Positions 42,531 to 51,511 of a stretch of 64,000 nt of DNA are shown here, piece by piece (position 1 is the stretch's first letter; each line of letters starts with the position of its first letter). Position numbers and translations under genes: made by a program. Origin of the DNA: Clostridium tagluense (GTDB lineage: Bacteria > Bacillota > Clostridia > Clostridiales > Clostridiaceae); NCBI RefSeq assembly GCF_003865095.1, contig NZ_BHYK01000019.1:1-64000 (forward strand), read 5' to 3'. The notes beneath the pieces were generated by a model. The model had not been told where the DNA came from. It made no database searches and saw only the letters and a list, made by a program, of their open reading frames with translations.

Positions 42531-44357
42531 TTACTCATTGCATACCTGCTTTTCATCATCTAAAGCATCTAATGATGTCTGTATTTCCCATATTCTTTTA
42601 TAGATACCATCTTTTTTAATAAGCATTGCATGCGTTCCTATGCTTTCAATCTTTCCATGGTTTAAAACTATAATTTTATCTGCAGCCATAACTGTTGAAA
42701 TTCTATGAGAGATTATGAAGGTAGTACTGCCTTTACTTTTCTTTTTAAGTTCTCCCCTTATAACTCTATCCGTTTCAGCATCCACCGCACTTAACGAATC
42801 ATCAAATATCAATATGGGCATATCTTTTATAAGTGTTCTTGCTATTGCAACCCTTTGTCTTTGTCCTCCTGATAAGGTAACACCCTTTTCTCCAACGATG
42901 GTGTCATACCCCTTTTCAAAGGAAGTTATAACATTATGCACAGCAGCTACGTTTGCTGCATTGTGGATTTCTGCATCTTTTGAGTCTATCTTTGCCATTT
43001 TGATGTTTTCCTTTATAGTTCTTGCATAGAGGAAGGGTTCTTGAAGCACTATTCCAACATTATTTCTCATATGCTTTCTTTCAATATCTTTAAGCTCCAC
43101 TCCATCAATTTTTATCGAACCACTATCATAGTCATAAAGTCTTAATAAAAGATGCACCAGGGAGGATTTACCTGAACCTGTTGGTCCAACAATAGCCACT
43201 GTTTCGCCTCTCTTTACTGTAAAACTTATATCTTTTAAAATTTCATTGTCTTGCTCGTATTCAAAGTTTACATTTTCAAAGCTTATTTCTCCTTTAACCT
43301 GAGGCTTTAGTGCTTTCCCATATTCCTGCTCCACTGGCACATCAAGAATATTTGTTATCCTCTCAAGAGAAACTGACATCTTTCCCATATCGGAAAGTAT
43401 TCTACCCAGTTGTCTTACAGGCCATAACAACATTCCTTCATAAGTGTTAAATACAACCAAGGTACCCAAACTTATTTCTCCATTAACTGCAAAATATATG
43501 CCTGATATTAAAACCAGACCAATTTGAGTCATACAAAGGACATCTGATGTAGACCAATAAGTTGAAAGCAGTTTTACTAATTTAAAATTCAAATCCCTAT
43601 ATTTCATATTTTCTTTTTCATATTTTTCAATTTCAAAGTTTTGTCTTCCAAAAGCTTTTACAACTCTAACTCCACTTAAATTCTCTTGAAGCACTGATGT
43701 TAAAGCGCCCTCTTGTGCATCAGCTTTTTCAAAGGTATTTTTAATTTTATAAAAAAATACATATGAAAATATAAATATGATTGGTACTATAACCATTGCT
43801 ATAACCGTCATTTTTTTATTAAGTGACAACATCATTATAATTGCAAAGGTTACTATAAAAAATGCTCTTCCTATTTCCACCATTTGCGTCGCAAAGAATT
43901 TTCTAACGGTGTCCACATCTGAAGTACATCTTTGAATTAAGTCTCCAGATTCTGCTTTTACATGGTATTCATAGGGCAAATTCTGAATATGATCATAAAG
44001 CTTAACTCTCATATTCCTAGCAATATTTTCAGCTGCCTGCGCAGAAAGTTTCCCTCTCAAAAATAGGAAAACACCGCGTGCACAGGTCAATGTTACAAGG
44101 CTCAAAGAACATATCCATAAATTTCTAAAAAGCACCCTTGTTCCTCCTACCATCATTACCAGCTTTTCTATAGCTTTCGGAACATCCAGTGGTTTATTTC
44201 CTATTACTGAATCTATTGTTACTTTTATAATCATAGGCTCTAGCATAGCTATAAATGTAGCTGCTGCTATAGAGAGTATTGCTGCAAAATATAATAATCT
44301 ATTTCCCTTGGTTAGACTTAAAAGTTTCTTAATATAAATCCCCTCCTTGTGACCCAT
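42531..44357 (-). CDS. Heterodimeric multidrug ABC exporter, BmrC-like half (degenerate ATP site)
   Basis: About 609 residues: exporter membrane domain, then ATPase with Walker A GPTGSGKSS, signature LSGGQRQR, Walker B LIFDDSLSAVD where Asp replaces the catalytic Glu, H-loop ISHRIS. The Asp swap marks the non-catalytic half of heterodimeric exporters such as BmrC. The start is uncertain: GTG 44390 lies within a GGTGG, ATG 44357 has no ribosome site, whereas AAGGAGGGG (44348-44340) is six bases from an in-frame ATT at 44333 that would give the natural-looking N-terminus IKKLLSLTKGNR. First exporter gene behind the long attenuated leader. Confidence 0.85.
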   Translation of the reverse strand: MGHKEGIYIKKLLSLTKGNRLLYFAAILSIAAATFIAMLEPMIIKVTIDSVIGNKPLDVPKAIEKLVMMVGGTRVLFRNLWICSLSLVTLTCARGVFLFLRGKLSAQAAENIARNMRVKLYDHIQNLPYEYHVKAESGDLIQRCTSDVDTVRKFFATQMVEIGRAFFIVTFAIIMMLSLNKKMTVIAMVIVPIIFIFSYVFFYKIKNTFEKADAQEGALTSVLQENLSGVRVVKAFGRQNFEIEKYEKENMKYRDLNFKLVKLLSTYWSTSDVLCMTQIGLVLISGIYFAVNGEISLGTLVVFNTYEGMLLWPVRQLGRILSDMGKMSVSLERITNILDVPVEQEYGKALKPQVKGEISFENVNFEYEQDNEILKDISFTVKRGETVAIVGPTGSGKSSLVHLLLRLYDYDSGSIKIDGVELKDIERKHMRNNVGIVLQEPFLYARTIKENIKMAKIDSKDAEIHNAANVAAVHNVITSFEKGYDTIVGEKGVTLSGGQRQRVAIARTLIKDMPILIFDDSLSAVDAETDRVIRGELKKKSKGSTTFIISHRISTVMAADKIIVLNHGKIESIGTHAMLIKKDGIYKRIWEIQTSLDALDDEKQVCNE

Positions 44358-44424
44358 TACAGTGGATATTACTACTTGTGCATTTTCCACCTTTTAATAT
44401 GGTTTTAGTACACTTTTCAAAAAC

Positions 44425-44484
44425 TCAAGTGTGAAAATTAAAATTCCAGCCCCTAAATTTTCTGTAATTGTGTGTTTTAGTCAT
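44425..44484 (-). CDS. Second small ORF (19 codons) in the BmrCD-like leader
   Basis: Begins MTKTHNYRKFRGW and ends TGA. AAGGAG stands ten bases before the ATG. It lies after both terminators and before the exporter gene, so it could couple translation or be a by-product. A three-codon ORF (ATG CAC AAG TAG, 44383-44372) follows. Confidence 0.35.
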   Translation of the reverse strand: MTKTHNYRKFRGWNFNFHT

Positions 44485-44534
44485 TTTCAAATCACTCCTT
44501 CTTTTTAATACAGCAAAATTTATTACTATAAAAA

Positions 44535-44580
44535 TTAAAAAGCCGTAGAATATATATGTATATATTCTACGGCTTTTTAA
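44535..44580 (-). terminator. Leader terminator 2 of the BmrCD-like operon
   Basis: AAAAAGCCGTAGAATATAT pairs perfectly with its complement across a 4-base loop and ends in TTTTTAATTTTT on the minus strand. Located between leader ORF and exporter gene. Confidence 0.85.
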
Positions 44581-44641
44581 AGATATAATTAGATATTAAG
44601 GGTACTTGTATTTTCAAATAAAAGTTCTCTTAAAGACTAAT

Positions 44642-44676
44642 AAAAAAAGCCGTAAATACATATTCCTCGGCTTAGA
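44642..44676 (-). terminator. Leader terminator 1 of the BmrCD-like operon
   Basis: AAGCCG...CGGCTT hairpin with partly paired interior, followed by TTTTTTTATT on the minus strand, about 30 bases behind the stop of the leader ORF. Its AAGCCG arm is shared in sequence with terminator 2. Confidence 0.7.
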
Positions 44677-44707
44677 TAATTAATATAAATAACAAAATTA
44701 ATTAATA

Positions 44708-44800
44708 TTAAAAATTTGTACCAAGATCGTGTTTATATAATTGATTAATTTTTACTTCAAAGTTCACACTTTCTAATGTAAATCTTATATTTGTAAACAT
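44708..44800 (-). CDS. bmrB-like leader peptide, 30 residues
   Basis: Starts MFTNIRFTLESV and ends DLGTNF before TAA. The ribosome site AAGGAGG is perfect and 8 bases from the ATG, stronger than those of most genes here, and a good promoter lies directly upstream. The protein has no domain. Position (short ORF, then terminators, then a heterodimeric multidrug exporter) mirrors bmrB-bmrC-bmrD of Bacillus subtilis, where ribosome stalling by antibiotics on bmrB prevents termination. The amino acid sequence need not be conserved for this function. I infer the same role; expression of the peptide is likely given the ribosome site. Confidence 0.7.
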   Translation of the reverse strand: MFTNIRFTLESVNFEVKINQLYKHDLGTNF

Positions 44801-44838
44801 GGTCACGACCTCCTTCTTAATATTAGTTGTTGCCAACA

Positions 44839-44872
44839 AAGTAATTATATACCATAATTACTTATATTACAA
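44839..44872 (-). promoter_or_regulatory. Promoter with palindromic operator for the BmrCD-like operon
   Basis: TTGTAA (44872-44867), 17 bases, TATAAT (44849-44844). A perfect inverted repeat AAGTAATTAT-N5-ATAATTACTT (44839-44863) covers the spacer and -10, as a TetR/MarR-type operator would. No regulator gene adjoins. Confidence 0.65.
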
Positions 44873-44884
44873 CTTGAATTTTAA

Positions 44885-44910
44885 AAAGATTCAGATATAT
44901 CTGAATCTTT
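44885..44910 (-). terminator. Intrinsic terminator of the SNF2/SWIM operon
   Basis: Perfect palindrome AAAGATTCAGATA / TATCTGAATCTTT followed by TT on the minus strand, directly behind the SWIM gene. Confidence 0.75.
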
Positions 44911-44928
44911 ATTTACATTTAAATTTTT

Positions 44929-45741
44929 TCACTTTCCATCTATATATTTTCTAGTCTCCTCTTCAGCATTACTATAGGCCTTCCTCATTTTATATCCAAA
45001 TTCATCTTCACTAGTGCAAAAGTCTGGAATACCCAATGTTTTTATAACGCCATGCACAACTCCAGGTGATACATAAGAAAAAGACATATTTAATACCTCT
45101 TCATCTATTCCCTTTGAATTCTCAAATTCTCTTTTTAAATCCACAATAGTTTTTTTTGACTTAAGCTGTTTTTTTATTTTTGTTTTAATTACATCAGTTT
45201 CATTGCCACTTCTTAAAATTCTCAAGGCTTTTAAGAATTCTTCTTTATCCATGCCTCTCAGTTTTAAAATCACAAAGGGGTCTTTATCAAATTCAAGCCC
45301 AAGCAGATAATGAACAGCAGCTATATGTTTACATGGATTTGCGGCATCAGCGCATGAACAATGAGTTATTAAATGTATTTGTTTTTTAGGAAAAAGTGAA
45401 ACTCCAGCTTCTTTAAAAGCTTCCTCTATATTTTCAGGCATTTCTCCATTTAAAATCATGGCACAAAATATAGCTTTTTGTGCCATAATATTCATAATGT
45501 TTTTCCACTGCTCTTTTGAGAAAATATCAATCTCCATATTTACTGTATATGGTGTTAATCTACCACCCTGAACTTCTGCAATTATTTCGCCCTTTAAAAC
45601 TTCCATACTTAGTACATTGCCAGCCCTTGCGTATTCACGCCCTTTATCAATTCTAGAACTTATAGTAAAGCTTGAAATTGCATTATTCCACTTTTTAGAC
45701 CACCAATTAATCCCAAATTCGTTTCTTATTCTTCCGGTCAT
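44929..45741 (-). CDS. SWIM zinc-finger protein
   Basis: 270 residues. The SWIM motif CSCADAANPCKHIAAVHYLLG (CxC-xn-CxH) lies in the middle; before it comes the conserved FGINWWSKKWNNAI and YARAGNVLSMEVLKGEI block of bacterial SWIM proteins. SWIM domains bind zinc and DNA or protein. It is encoded directly behind an SNF2 ATPase, a widespread pair whose role is thought to lie in chromosome or RNA-polymerase remodelling. AAGGAG ten bases before ATG 45741 is preferred over an ATG seven codons earlier. Ends at a strong terminator. Confidence 0.86.
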   Translation of the reverse strand: MTGRIRNEFGINWWSKKWNNAISSFTISSRIDKGREYARAGNVLSMEVLKGEIIAEVQGGRLTPYTVNMEIDIFSKEQWKNIMNIMAQKAIFCAMILNGEMPENIEEAFKEAGVSLFPKKQIHLITHCSCADAANPCKHIAAVHYLLGLEFDKDPFVILKLRGMDKEEFLKALRILRSGNETDVIKTKIKKQLKSKKTIVDLKREFENSKGIDEEVLNMSFSYVSPGVVHGVIKTLGIPDFCTSEDEFGYKMRKAYSNAEEETRKYIDGK

Positions 45742-45809
45742 AGGGCTACCTCTCCTTACCATATCTAGGTATGCATTATTAATCCAGTTTATCTGCTATC
45801 TGTCAATTG

Positions 45810-48800
45810 TTAGCTATCAACTATGTTGTCATGATCTAATATAAATAGTTCTCTAAGTTCATCATTGTTCATTTCTGATATCCAGTTCTCATTTGTGGAA
45901 ACTATACTTTCAGCAAGTGCCTGTTTCCGTTCTAGCATCTCATCTATTTTTTCCTCTAACGTTCCCATACATATGAATTTATGCACATGAACATTCTTAA
46001 TTTGGCCTATTCTAAAGGCTCTATCTGTTGCTTGATTTTCTACAGCAGGATTCCACCATCTATCGAAATGGAAAACATGATTAGCTTTTGTAAGATTTAG
46101 CCCAAGGCCTCCAGCCTTTAAGGATAATACAAACACCATAGGTTCCGCTGTGTCATCTTGAAAAATATTTATCAATTCTTCTCTTTTCTTTCTACTAGTC
46201 CCTCCATGTAAAAATAATGTTTTTACATGGAGTTTTTTCTCCAATTCTAATTGCAAAATGTGTCCCATTTCTGCAAACTGCGTGAATACCAGTGACCTAT
46301 CGCCTTCTTCTATAACAACTTCTAGCATTTCCAGTAGCCTTTCAAGTTTTCCAGAGCGACCTTCTATTTCACCATTGTCCTTTAAAAACTGTACAGGATG
46401 GTTGCAAATTTGCTTAAACTTTGTTAAAGATGCAATAATTAACCCTCGCCTCTGTATACCTTCAGAGCTATCAATTTTATTTAAACAATCATTTACTACT
46501 GCTTGATATAATGTAGCCTGTTCCTTTGTTAGTGGTGCATATTCCTTAGTTTCAATTTTTTCTGGTAAATCTTTAATAATATTTGCATCAGTTTTAAGCC
46601 TACGTAGTACAAAAGGTGAAATTATTTTCCTTAGTTTACTACTTTTTTCAGGATCTCCCTGCCTCTCAATAGGAACTGCAAATTCGCGTCTAAAGGTTGA
46701 CCAATTGTACAAATATCCACTATTTAAAAAGTCCATAATAGACCATAAATCTGAAAGTCTATTTTCAACTGGTGTTCCTGTTAATGCCACCTTATATTCT
46801 GCTTTAAGGGCTTTTATATGCTGTGTTTGTTTGGATGCGCTATTCTTAATATTTTGCGCTTCATCTAATATAATCCCTGCCCATTCTTCCTTTTGAAATA
46901 AATTCTTATCCCTTACTATTAGCGCATAGGTTGTAATAACAACTTCATTTTTGTGTATTTCCTTACTAAAAGTTTCATAAGTCCACCTACTATTCCCGTG
47001 ATGGATTGCAGTTTTAAGTCCAGGTGCAAACTTTTCAATTTCCCTTTCCCAATTTCCCACAACAGAAGTAGGACATATTATCAAAGTAGGCTTATCCGTT
47101 AACTTATTTTCCCGCTCGTAAAGCAAAAGACATATACTTTGTACCGTTTTTCCAAGGCCCATATCATCTGCAAGGCAAGCACCTATAGCATGATCTCTCA
47201 AAAAAGTTAACCAGTAAAAACCTCTTTTTTGATATTCCCTTAGAGTACCACTAAATCCCTTTGGAATATCAACTTCCTCTATACTGTTAAGATTAAATAA
47301 TTTTTCAAAAAAATGCCCCACAGCTTCTTGATTGTCTATATTATCAACACTAATTCCAGGAATTATTTCCTCATCACTTAAATTAAGTCTTAATAATTCT
47401 CCAACAGGAATTTTTCCATTTAAACTTTTGCTGATTTTCATCTTGGAAAGTGTTTTAATTTGATGTATATCAATTTGTACCCACTCACCTCTTAACTGAA
47501 TAAATGGAACCTTTAAATTTGAAATCCTATCAAATTCTTTCTCACTTATGGCATTTCCATCTAGGGCCAGCTTCCAATCATATTCAAGAATAGTATCCAT
47601 ATTAAATGTACTCTTTGTTGCTAAATTAGTATTTGTACTATGATTTTTATCCTTTAATTTAACTGAAAGTTTTGAAGGCTTTTTCCACCAAGACGGTGCA
47701 ATAATCCCAAATCCCTTTTCCTTTAAAAAGTAGGCTGATTCTCTTAAAAATGAATATGCTTCCTCCGTAGATATTTTGCACTCTACAGGTACTGCATCAT
47801 AAAGACTCCTTTCAATTGGAATAAATACTTTTGATGCAACTGCCAGATCCTCTAGAAGTCGTTCTTGGGGATTATTGAATTTTTTATTTAAATAGGTTAT
47901 GGTATCTAAAGATTCTTCAAAAATCATTTTTGCTGGTAGCATAAGACTAAGATCATCCTTTGCTTGAAGCAAATATTCAATTGTCCACTCTTCACCCCGA
48001 ATTGGTGGCATAACTTTGAAACAAGTACGAAACTTAAAGTTATTTTTTTTAATTTTTAATGGTTCTATCCATTTTTTATACTCATTTAGCATTTTAATCT
48101 GATCACTTGTATCAATAGGTATTTCAGGAAATCTTGAAAAAAGAGAATGTATCCAAGTACTTCCTAGTCTAATAAAACCTTCTCTTAAGTAATCATGCTC
48201 TGTGTTTATTTCGCTACAACTAAATCTCACCATACTATCAATCATAGAATCTATAAAATCGCTTACAAGTTTAGTTGTATTTATATATTTAAATTCTTGA
48301 TTGTCTAAAGGAAAATATGCCTTACACTCCGTTGGCATATTGCTACATAGTGTCTTTTTTTTATCAATATACTCTGAATCGCTTGTATGCCATCTCCACC
48401 TAGAATTTACTTTTTTAAGAACCCTATCTATACTTAAAGAAGGCAAATATTTATGCTTTATAATTAGCTCAGCTGTGAATTTTGCAACGGTAATCCAAAA
48501 CTTTAATTCCTGTGACAATTCTATTCCATCCGCGCAGTTTCTATCTATATTTAAAATTATATGAAATGAATCTAAATCACTAAATGTGATGCCTCTAATT
48601 TCCCTTTTAAGAAGTTTATTTTTTATTGCATCATATTTATATTTTCCACATTTAATCTCTAGTGCTGAATTATTTAGTTTGTTACGCACCTCTTGGACTG
48701 AAGCCATTTCTTCATATAGTGAAAGTGCATCTTTAGGTGTTCTACCTTTTCTTGTACATTTAGTCTGCCCGTTCTCGCCCCACAATATAAATGTGTGCAT

Positions 48801-48839
48801 GCCTTCTGTAGTTTCTATCCATCCGCCATTTAATATCAT
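45810..48839 (-). CDS. SNF2/HepA-family DEAD-like helicase (translocase)
   Basis: 1009 residues. The N-terminal half (to about 520) is the bacterial SNF2 accessory region (SNF2_N/DUF3670-like). The motor follows: motif I LADDMGLGKT (Lys564), motif II LDEAQN (a DEAQ box), motif III LTGTPVENRL, motif V SLKAGGLGLNLT and motif VI DRAFRIGQ. It probably moves on double-stranded DNA and displaces bound proteins such as stalled RNA polymerase. First gene of an operon with the SWIM protein, 68 bases apart. GAGGGTG precedes the ATG. Confidence 0.9.
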   Translation of the reverse strand: MILNGGWIETTEGMHTFILWGENGQTKCTRKGRTPKDALSLYEEMASVQEVRNKLNNSALEIKCGKYKYDAIKNKLLKREIRGITFSDLDSFHIILNIDRNCADGIELSQELKFWITVAKFTAELIIKHKYLPSLSIDRVLKKVNSRWRWHTSDSEYIDKKKTLCSNMPTECKAYFPLDNQEFKYINTTKLVSDFIDSMIDSMVRFSCSEINTEHDYLREGFIRLGSTWIHSLFSRFPEIPIDTSDQIKMLNEYKKWIEPLKIKKNNFKFRTCFKVMPPIRGEEWTIEYLLQAKDDLSLMLPAKMIFEESLDTITYLNKKFNNPQERLLEDLAVASKVFIPIERSLYDAVPVECKISTEEAYSFLRESAYFLKEKGFGIIAPSWWKKPSKLSVKLKDKNHSTNTNLATKSTFNMDTILEYDWKLALDGNAISEKEFDRISNLKVPFIQLRGEWVQIDIHQIKTLSKMKISKSLNGKIPVGELLRLNLSDEEIIPGISVDNIDNQEAVGHFFEKLFNLNSIEEVDIPKGFSGTLREYQKRGFYWLTFLRDHAIGACLADDMGLGKTVQSICLLLYERENKLTDKPTLIICPTSVVGNWEREIEKFAPGLKTAIHHGNSRWTYETFSKEIHKNEVVITTYALIVRDKNLFQKEEWAGIILDEAQNIKNSASKQTQHIKALKAEYKVALTGTPVENRLSDLWSIMDFLNSGYLYNWSTFRREFAVPIERQGDPEKSSKLRKIISPFVLRRLKTDANIIKDLPEKIETKEYAPLTKEQATLYQAVVNDCLNKIDSSEGIQRRGLIIASLTKFKQICNHPVQFLKDNGEIEGRSGKLERLLEMLEVVIEEGDRSLVFTQFAEMGHILQLELEKKLHVKTLFLHGGTSRKKREELINIFQDDTAEPMVFVLSLKAGGLGLNLTKANHVFHFDRWWNPAVENQATDRAFRIGQIKNVHVHKFICMGTLEEKIDEMLERKQALAESIVSTNENWISEMNNDELRELFILDHDNIVDS

Positions 48840-49117
48840 TTAACTTCACCCTCTACTAATGCCGTTAATATTTTATTGCATACTATACAGTTTACCATAT
48901 TTAACTTAAAAATTTCACTTTTATATTCTGTTTTATTATTTTTAAATTCTACTTACCCAATAAATCATAATTCATATATTTAAAAGTAAAGTTGTGAAGT
49001 TTTTGTTCGACATATATAATATATATATATCTCTTTAAAAAAAATTATGAAATAATTCAATTTTTAAAAAAATTTATTAAATCCTATGTTTATAACCATT
49101 CGAAAGTGAGGGAAAGT

Positions 49118-50032
49118 ATGAATAATAATAATAATAATATACTATTAGAATCTGGAACTGGTGAAGTTGAAATACTAGAATTTGTCATAAATAATAAGCA
49201 TTATGCAATTAATATTATAAAAGTTAAAGAGGTAATACATGCAAATAACTTAACAAAACTACCTGATTCACATCCTGCCGTAGCAGGACTTACACTGTAT
49301 AGAGATAAAATAATAACCTTAATAGATTTAAAATATGTTTTAGAAAAACAGCATAAAAGTGAAATCGAAGCAAAAATTATTCTATGCGAATTCAATAAAA
49401 TCCAAGTTGCCTTTAGTATTGATAATATTGTAGGTGTTCATCGTATTAAATGGGAACAAATAACCAAGCCCGATGACATATCTGTTAATTCACTAGTTAT
49501 AGGAAATATTGTTTTAGGCAATAAAATAATACTACTTCTAGATTTCGAAAAAATAGTTACTGATATCAGTCCTTCTACAGGAATTAGTGAGGATAAAATT
49601 GTTGACATAGCTTATAAAGATAGATCTAATGTTAAACTAGTCCTGGCTGATGATTCTCCATTAATTAGAAGATTGTTAAAAGATACTCTTCTTAAAGCTG
49701 GATTTAATAACTTAAAGATATTTGATGATGGAAAGCAAGCTTTAGATTATTTATTTGATTTAGTTGAACTTAAAAAAGAAAATTTCATGGAAGACTGTAA
49801 CGTACTTATAACTGATATTGAAATGCCTCAAATGGATGGCCATACACTAACAAGAAAAATTAAAGAACATATTATCCTTAAAAAATTGCCAGTTATATTA
49901 TTCTCTTCATTAATTACTAGTGATTTAAAACATAAGGGTAACTCTGTTGGTGCAGATGCACAACTAAGTAAACCCGAAATAGGAGAGCTTGTAACTTGTA
50001 TTGATGAATTCACTAAGAATTCTCATAATTAA
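49118..50032 (+). CDS. CheV-type chemotaxis coupling protein (CheW plus receiver)
   Basis: 304 residues after a run of Asn codons. Residues 15-150 are a CheW fold (EILEFVINNKHYAINIIKVKEV, PAVAGLTLYRDKIITLIDL, VAFSIDNIVGVHRIKWEQI), residues 175-304 a receiver with Asp233 (ITDIEMPQMDG), DD at VLADDS and Lys in LSKPE. It links chemoreceptors to CheA and is tuned by phosphorylation. GAGGG is five bases from ATG 49118; the GTG four codons earlier is inside that site. No motility genes adjoin; a cluster of receiver proteins follows. Confidence 0.9.
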   Translation: MNNNNNNILLESGTGEVEILEFVINNKHYAINIIKVKEVIHANNLTKLPDSHPAVAGLTLYRDKIITLIDLKYVLEKQHKSEIEAKIILCEFNKIQVAFSIDNIVGVHRIKWEQITKPDDISVNSLVIGNIVLGNKIILLLDFEKIVTDISPSTGISEDKIVDIAYKDRSNVKLVLADDSPLIRRLLKDTLLKAGFNNLKIFDDGKQALDYLFDLVELKKENFMEDCNVLITDIEMPQMDGHTLTRKIKEHIILKKLPVILFSSLITSDLKHKGNSVGADAQLSKPEIGELVTCIDEFTKNSHN

Positions 50033-50056
50033 ATAACACTATATACACTATTTGTA

Positions 50057-50092
50057 ATAAAAGCTGTGAATTTAATATTCACAGCTTTTATT
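50057..50092 (+). terminator. Intrinsic terminator of the cheV-like gene
   Basis: AAAAGCTGTGAAT pairs with ATTCACAGCTTTT; U-rich on both sides. Confidence 0.8.
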
Positions 50093-50180
50093 AGATTCAC
50101 CAATTTATCTATCATCTTTAAACACCTCTCATATAGTAATACACATGAAACATACAAAATCTCTCAATTAAGTAATAATA

Positions 50181-50211
50181 GCAAGAATGCCACCTCCGTG
50201 ACAAGTGGAAC
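50181..50211. repeat. Degenerate GC-rich repeat copy
   Basis: GCAAGAATGCCACCTCCGTG then ACAAGTGGAAC, a diverged member of the interspersed family, in the spacer before the HDOD gene. Confidence 0.4.
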
Positions 50212-50326
50212 TAAATTTTCTCATTTCGCAGAAATAGATTGAAAATTTAAAATTAAAGAATTGTATAAACATTCCGATAATTAATGTAAGTACTAAATAT
50301 CAAATATTCTAACAAGAGGTGATTAT

Positions 50327-51511
50327 ATGGATAAATCTATCTTATTTGTGGATGATGAGAAACCTATTTTAAAAGCTATTAGGCGAATGTTTCTAGGTAG
50401 CCAGTATAGCGTGTTTTACGCTGAAAGTGGCGCAGAAGCTTTAGATATATTAAGTAAAAATATTATAGTTCTAATTGTTTCAGATCTAAAAATGCCTGAG
50501 ATGGATGGATATGCACTTTTAAGTAAAGTCATGTTACTGTATCCTTCAACTATTAGGGTAATATTAAGTGGTTATGCTGAAGAGAATTTGATATTTAGCG
50601 CTATAAAAAATAACTTGGCAAGAGCCTATTTTTTAAAACCTTGGGAGGATGAAAAGTTTAAAATAGCTATCGATGAAATTTTTAAGACCCAGGAACTATT
50701 AAAAAATGAAAATTTATTAGATATTGTAAATTCCTTTGATACCTTGCCTACTTTGCCTGGATTATATATAAATTTGAATAAGCTTATAGCTAGAGATGCT
50801 GATGTAGAAGAGATTTCATCAACTATACAAGAGGATCCTGCTATTTCAAGTAAAATACTGCAGGTAGCTAATTGTGCCTATTTTGGAGCAAAAACAGGAT
50901 CAGTAAAAAAAGCAATTATGAATTTAGGCTTGGTAAACATTAAAAATATAATTCTGACATCAGAAATTTTTAATTTAGTTCCTACTAAATTAAAAGAAAA
51001 AGAATTACTTTGGGCCCATTCTAGTCTGACAAATCAAATCATGGTTAAAATATACAAGGATTTACTCAAAAAGAAATTACTAGATAAAGATGCATCAGCA
51101 GGCCTTATGCACGATATAGGAAAAATTATTCTCTTTAAAAATTTCCCTATAGAATACGAGAATGTGCTTAATGATATTACTAAAAGGAAGATACCATTTA
51201 GTCAAGCTGAGAAGGAGCGCTTAGGCGTATCTCATGAAGAAATTGGTGCATATCTTTTAAATTGGTGGGGTATACCTAATTCTATTGTAGAATCAGCCTT
51301 ATACCATCATAGCCCTTTAAATGCTAGTAATATAAATCTTGAGCTAACTTGCACTATTCATATTGCTGATTACTATTCACTCAAATTGTTAAATTTAGAA
51401 AATTATTCACTTTTAGATGATAATGCTTTTAATTGTTTGAATATTAAAAAATCAGAGTTTGAAGAATTTATTGAGCATATTAAAAGTGAGGTGGATATGA
51501 ATGGAATATAA
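50327..51511 (+). CDS. Response regulator with HDOD output domain
   Basis: 394 residues. Receiver (1-125): FVDDEKP, phospho-acceptor Asp53 in IVSDLKMPEMDG, Lys in FLKPWED. HDOD domain (about 135-394): TLPTLPGLYINLNKLIARDADVE..., IQEDPAISSKILQVANCAYFG, LMHDIGKI, AYLLNWWGIPNSIVESALYHHSP. HDOD proteins relate to HD phosphohydrolases but often act without catalysis in signalling. GAGGTG upstream of the ATG. Its 3' end overlaps the next receiver gene by 11 bases, so the cluster is one operon. Confidence 0.9.
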   Translation: MDKSILFVDDEKPILKAIRRMFLGSQYSVFYAESGAEALDILSKNIIVLIVSDLKMPEMDGYALLSKVMLLYPSTIRVILSGYAEENLIFSAIKNNLARAYFLKPWEDEKFKIAIDEIFKTQELLKNENLLDIVNSFDTLPTLPGLYINLNKLIARDADVEEISSTIQEDPAISSKILQVANCAYFGAKTGSVKKAIMNLGLVNIKNIILTSEIFNLVPTKLKEKELLWAHSSLTNQIMVKIYKDLLKKKLLDKDASAGLMHDIGKIILFKNFPIEYENVLNDITKRKIPFSQAEKERLGVSHEEIGAYLLNWWGIPNSIVESALYHHSPLNASNINLELTCTIHIADYYSLKLLNLENYSLLDDNAFNCLNIKKSEFEEFIEHIKSEVDMNGI

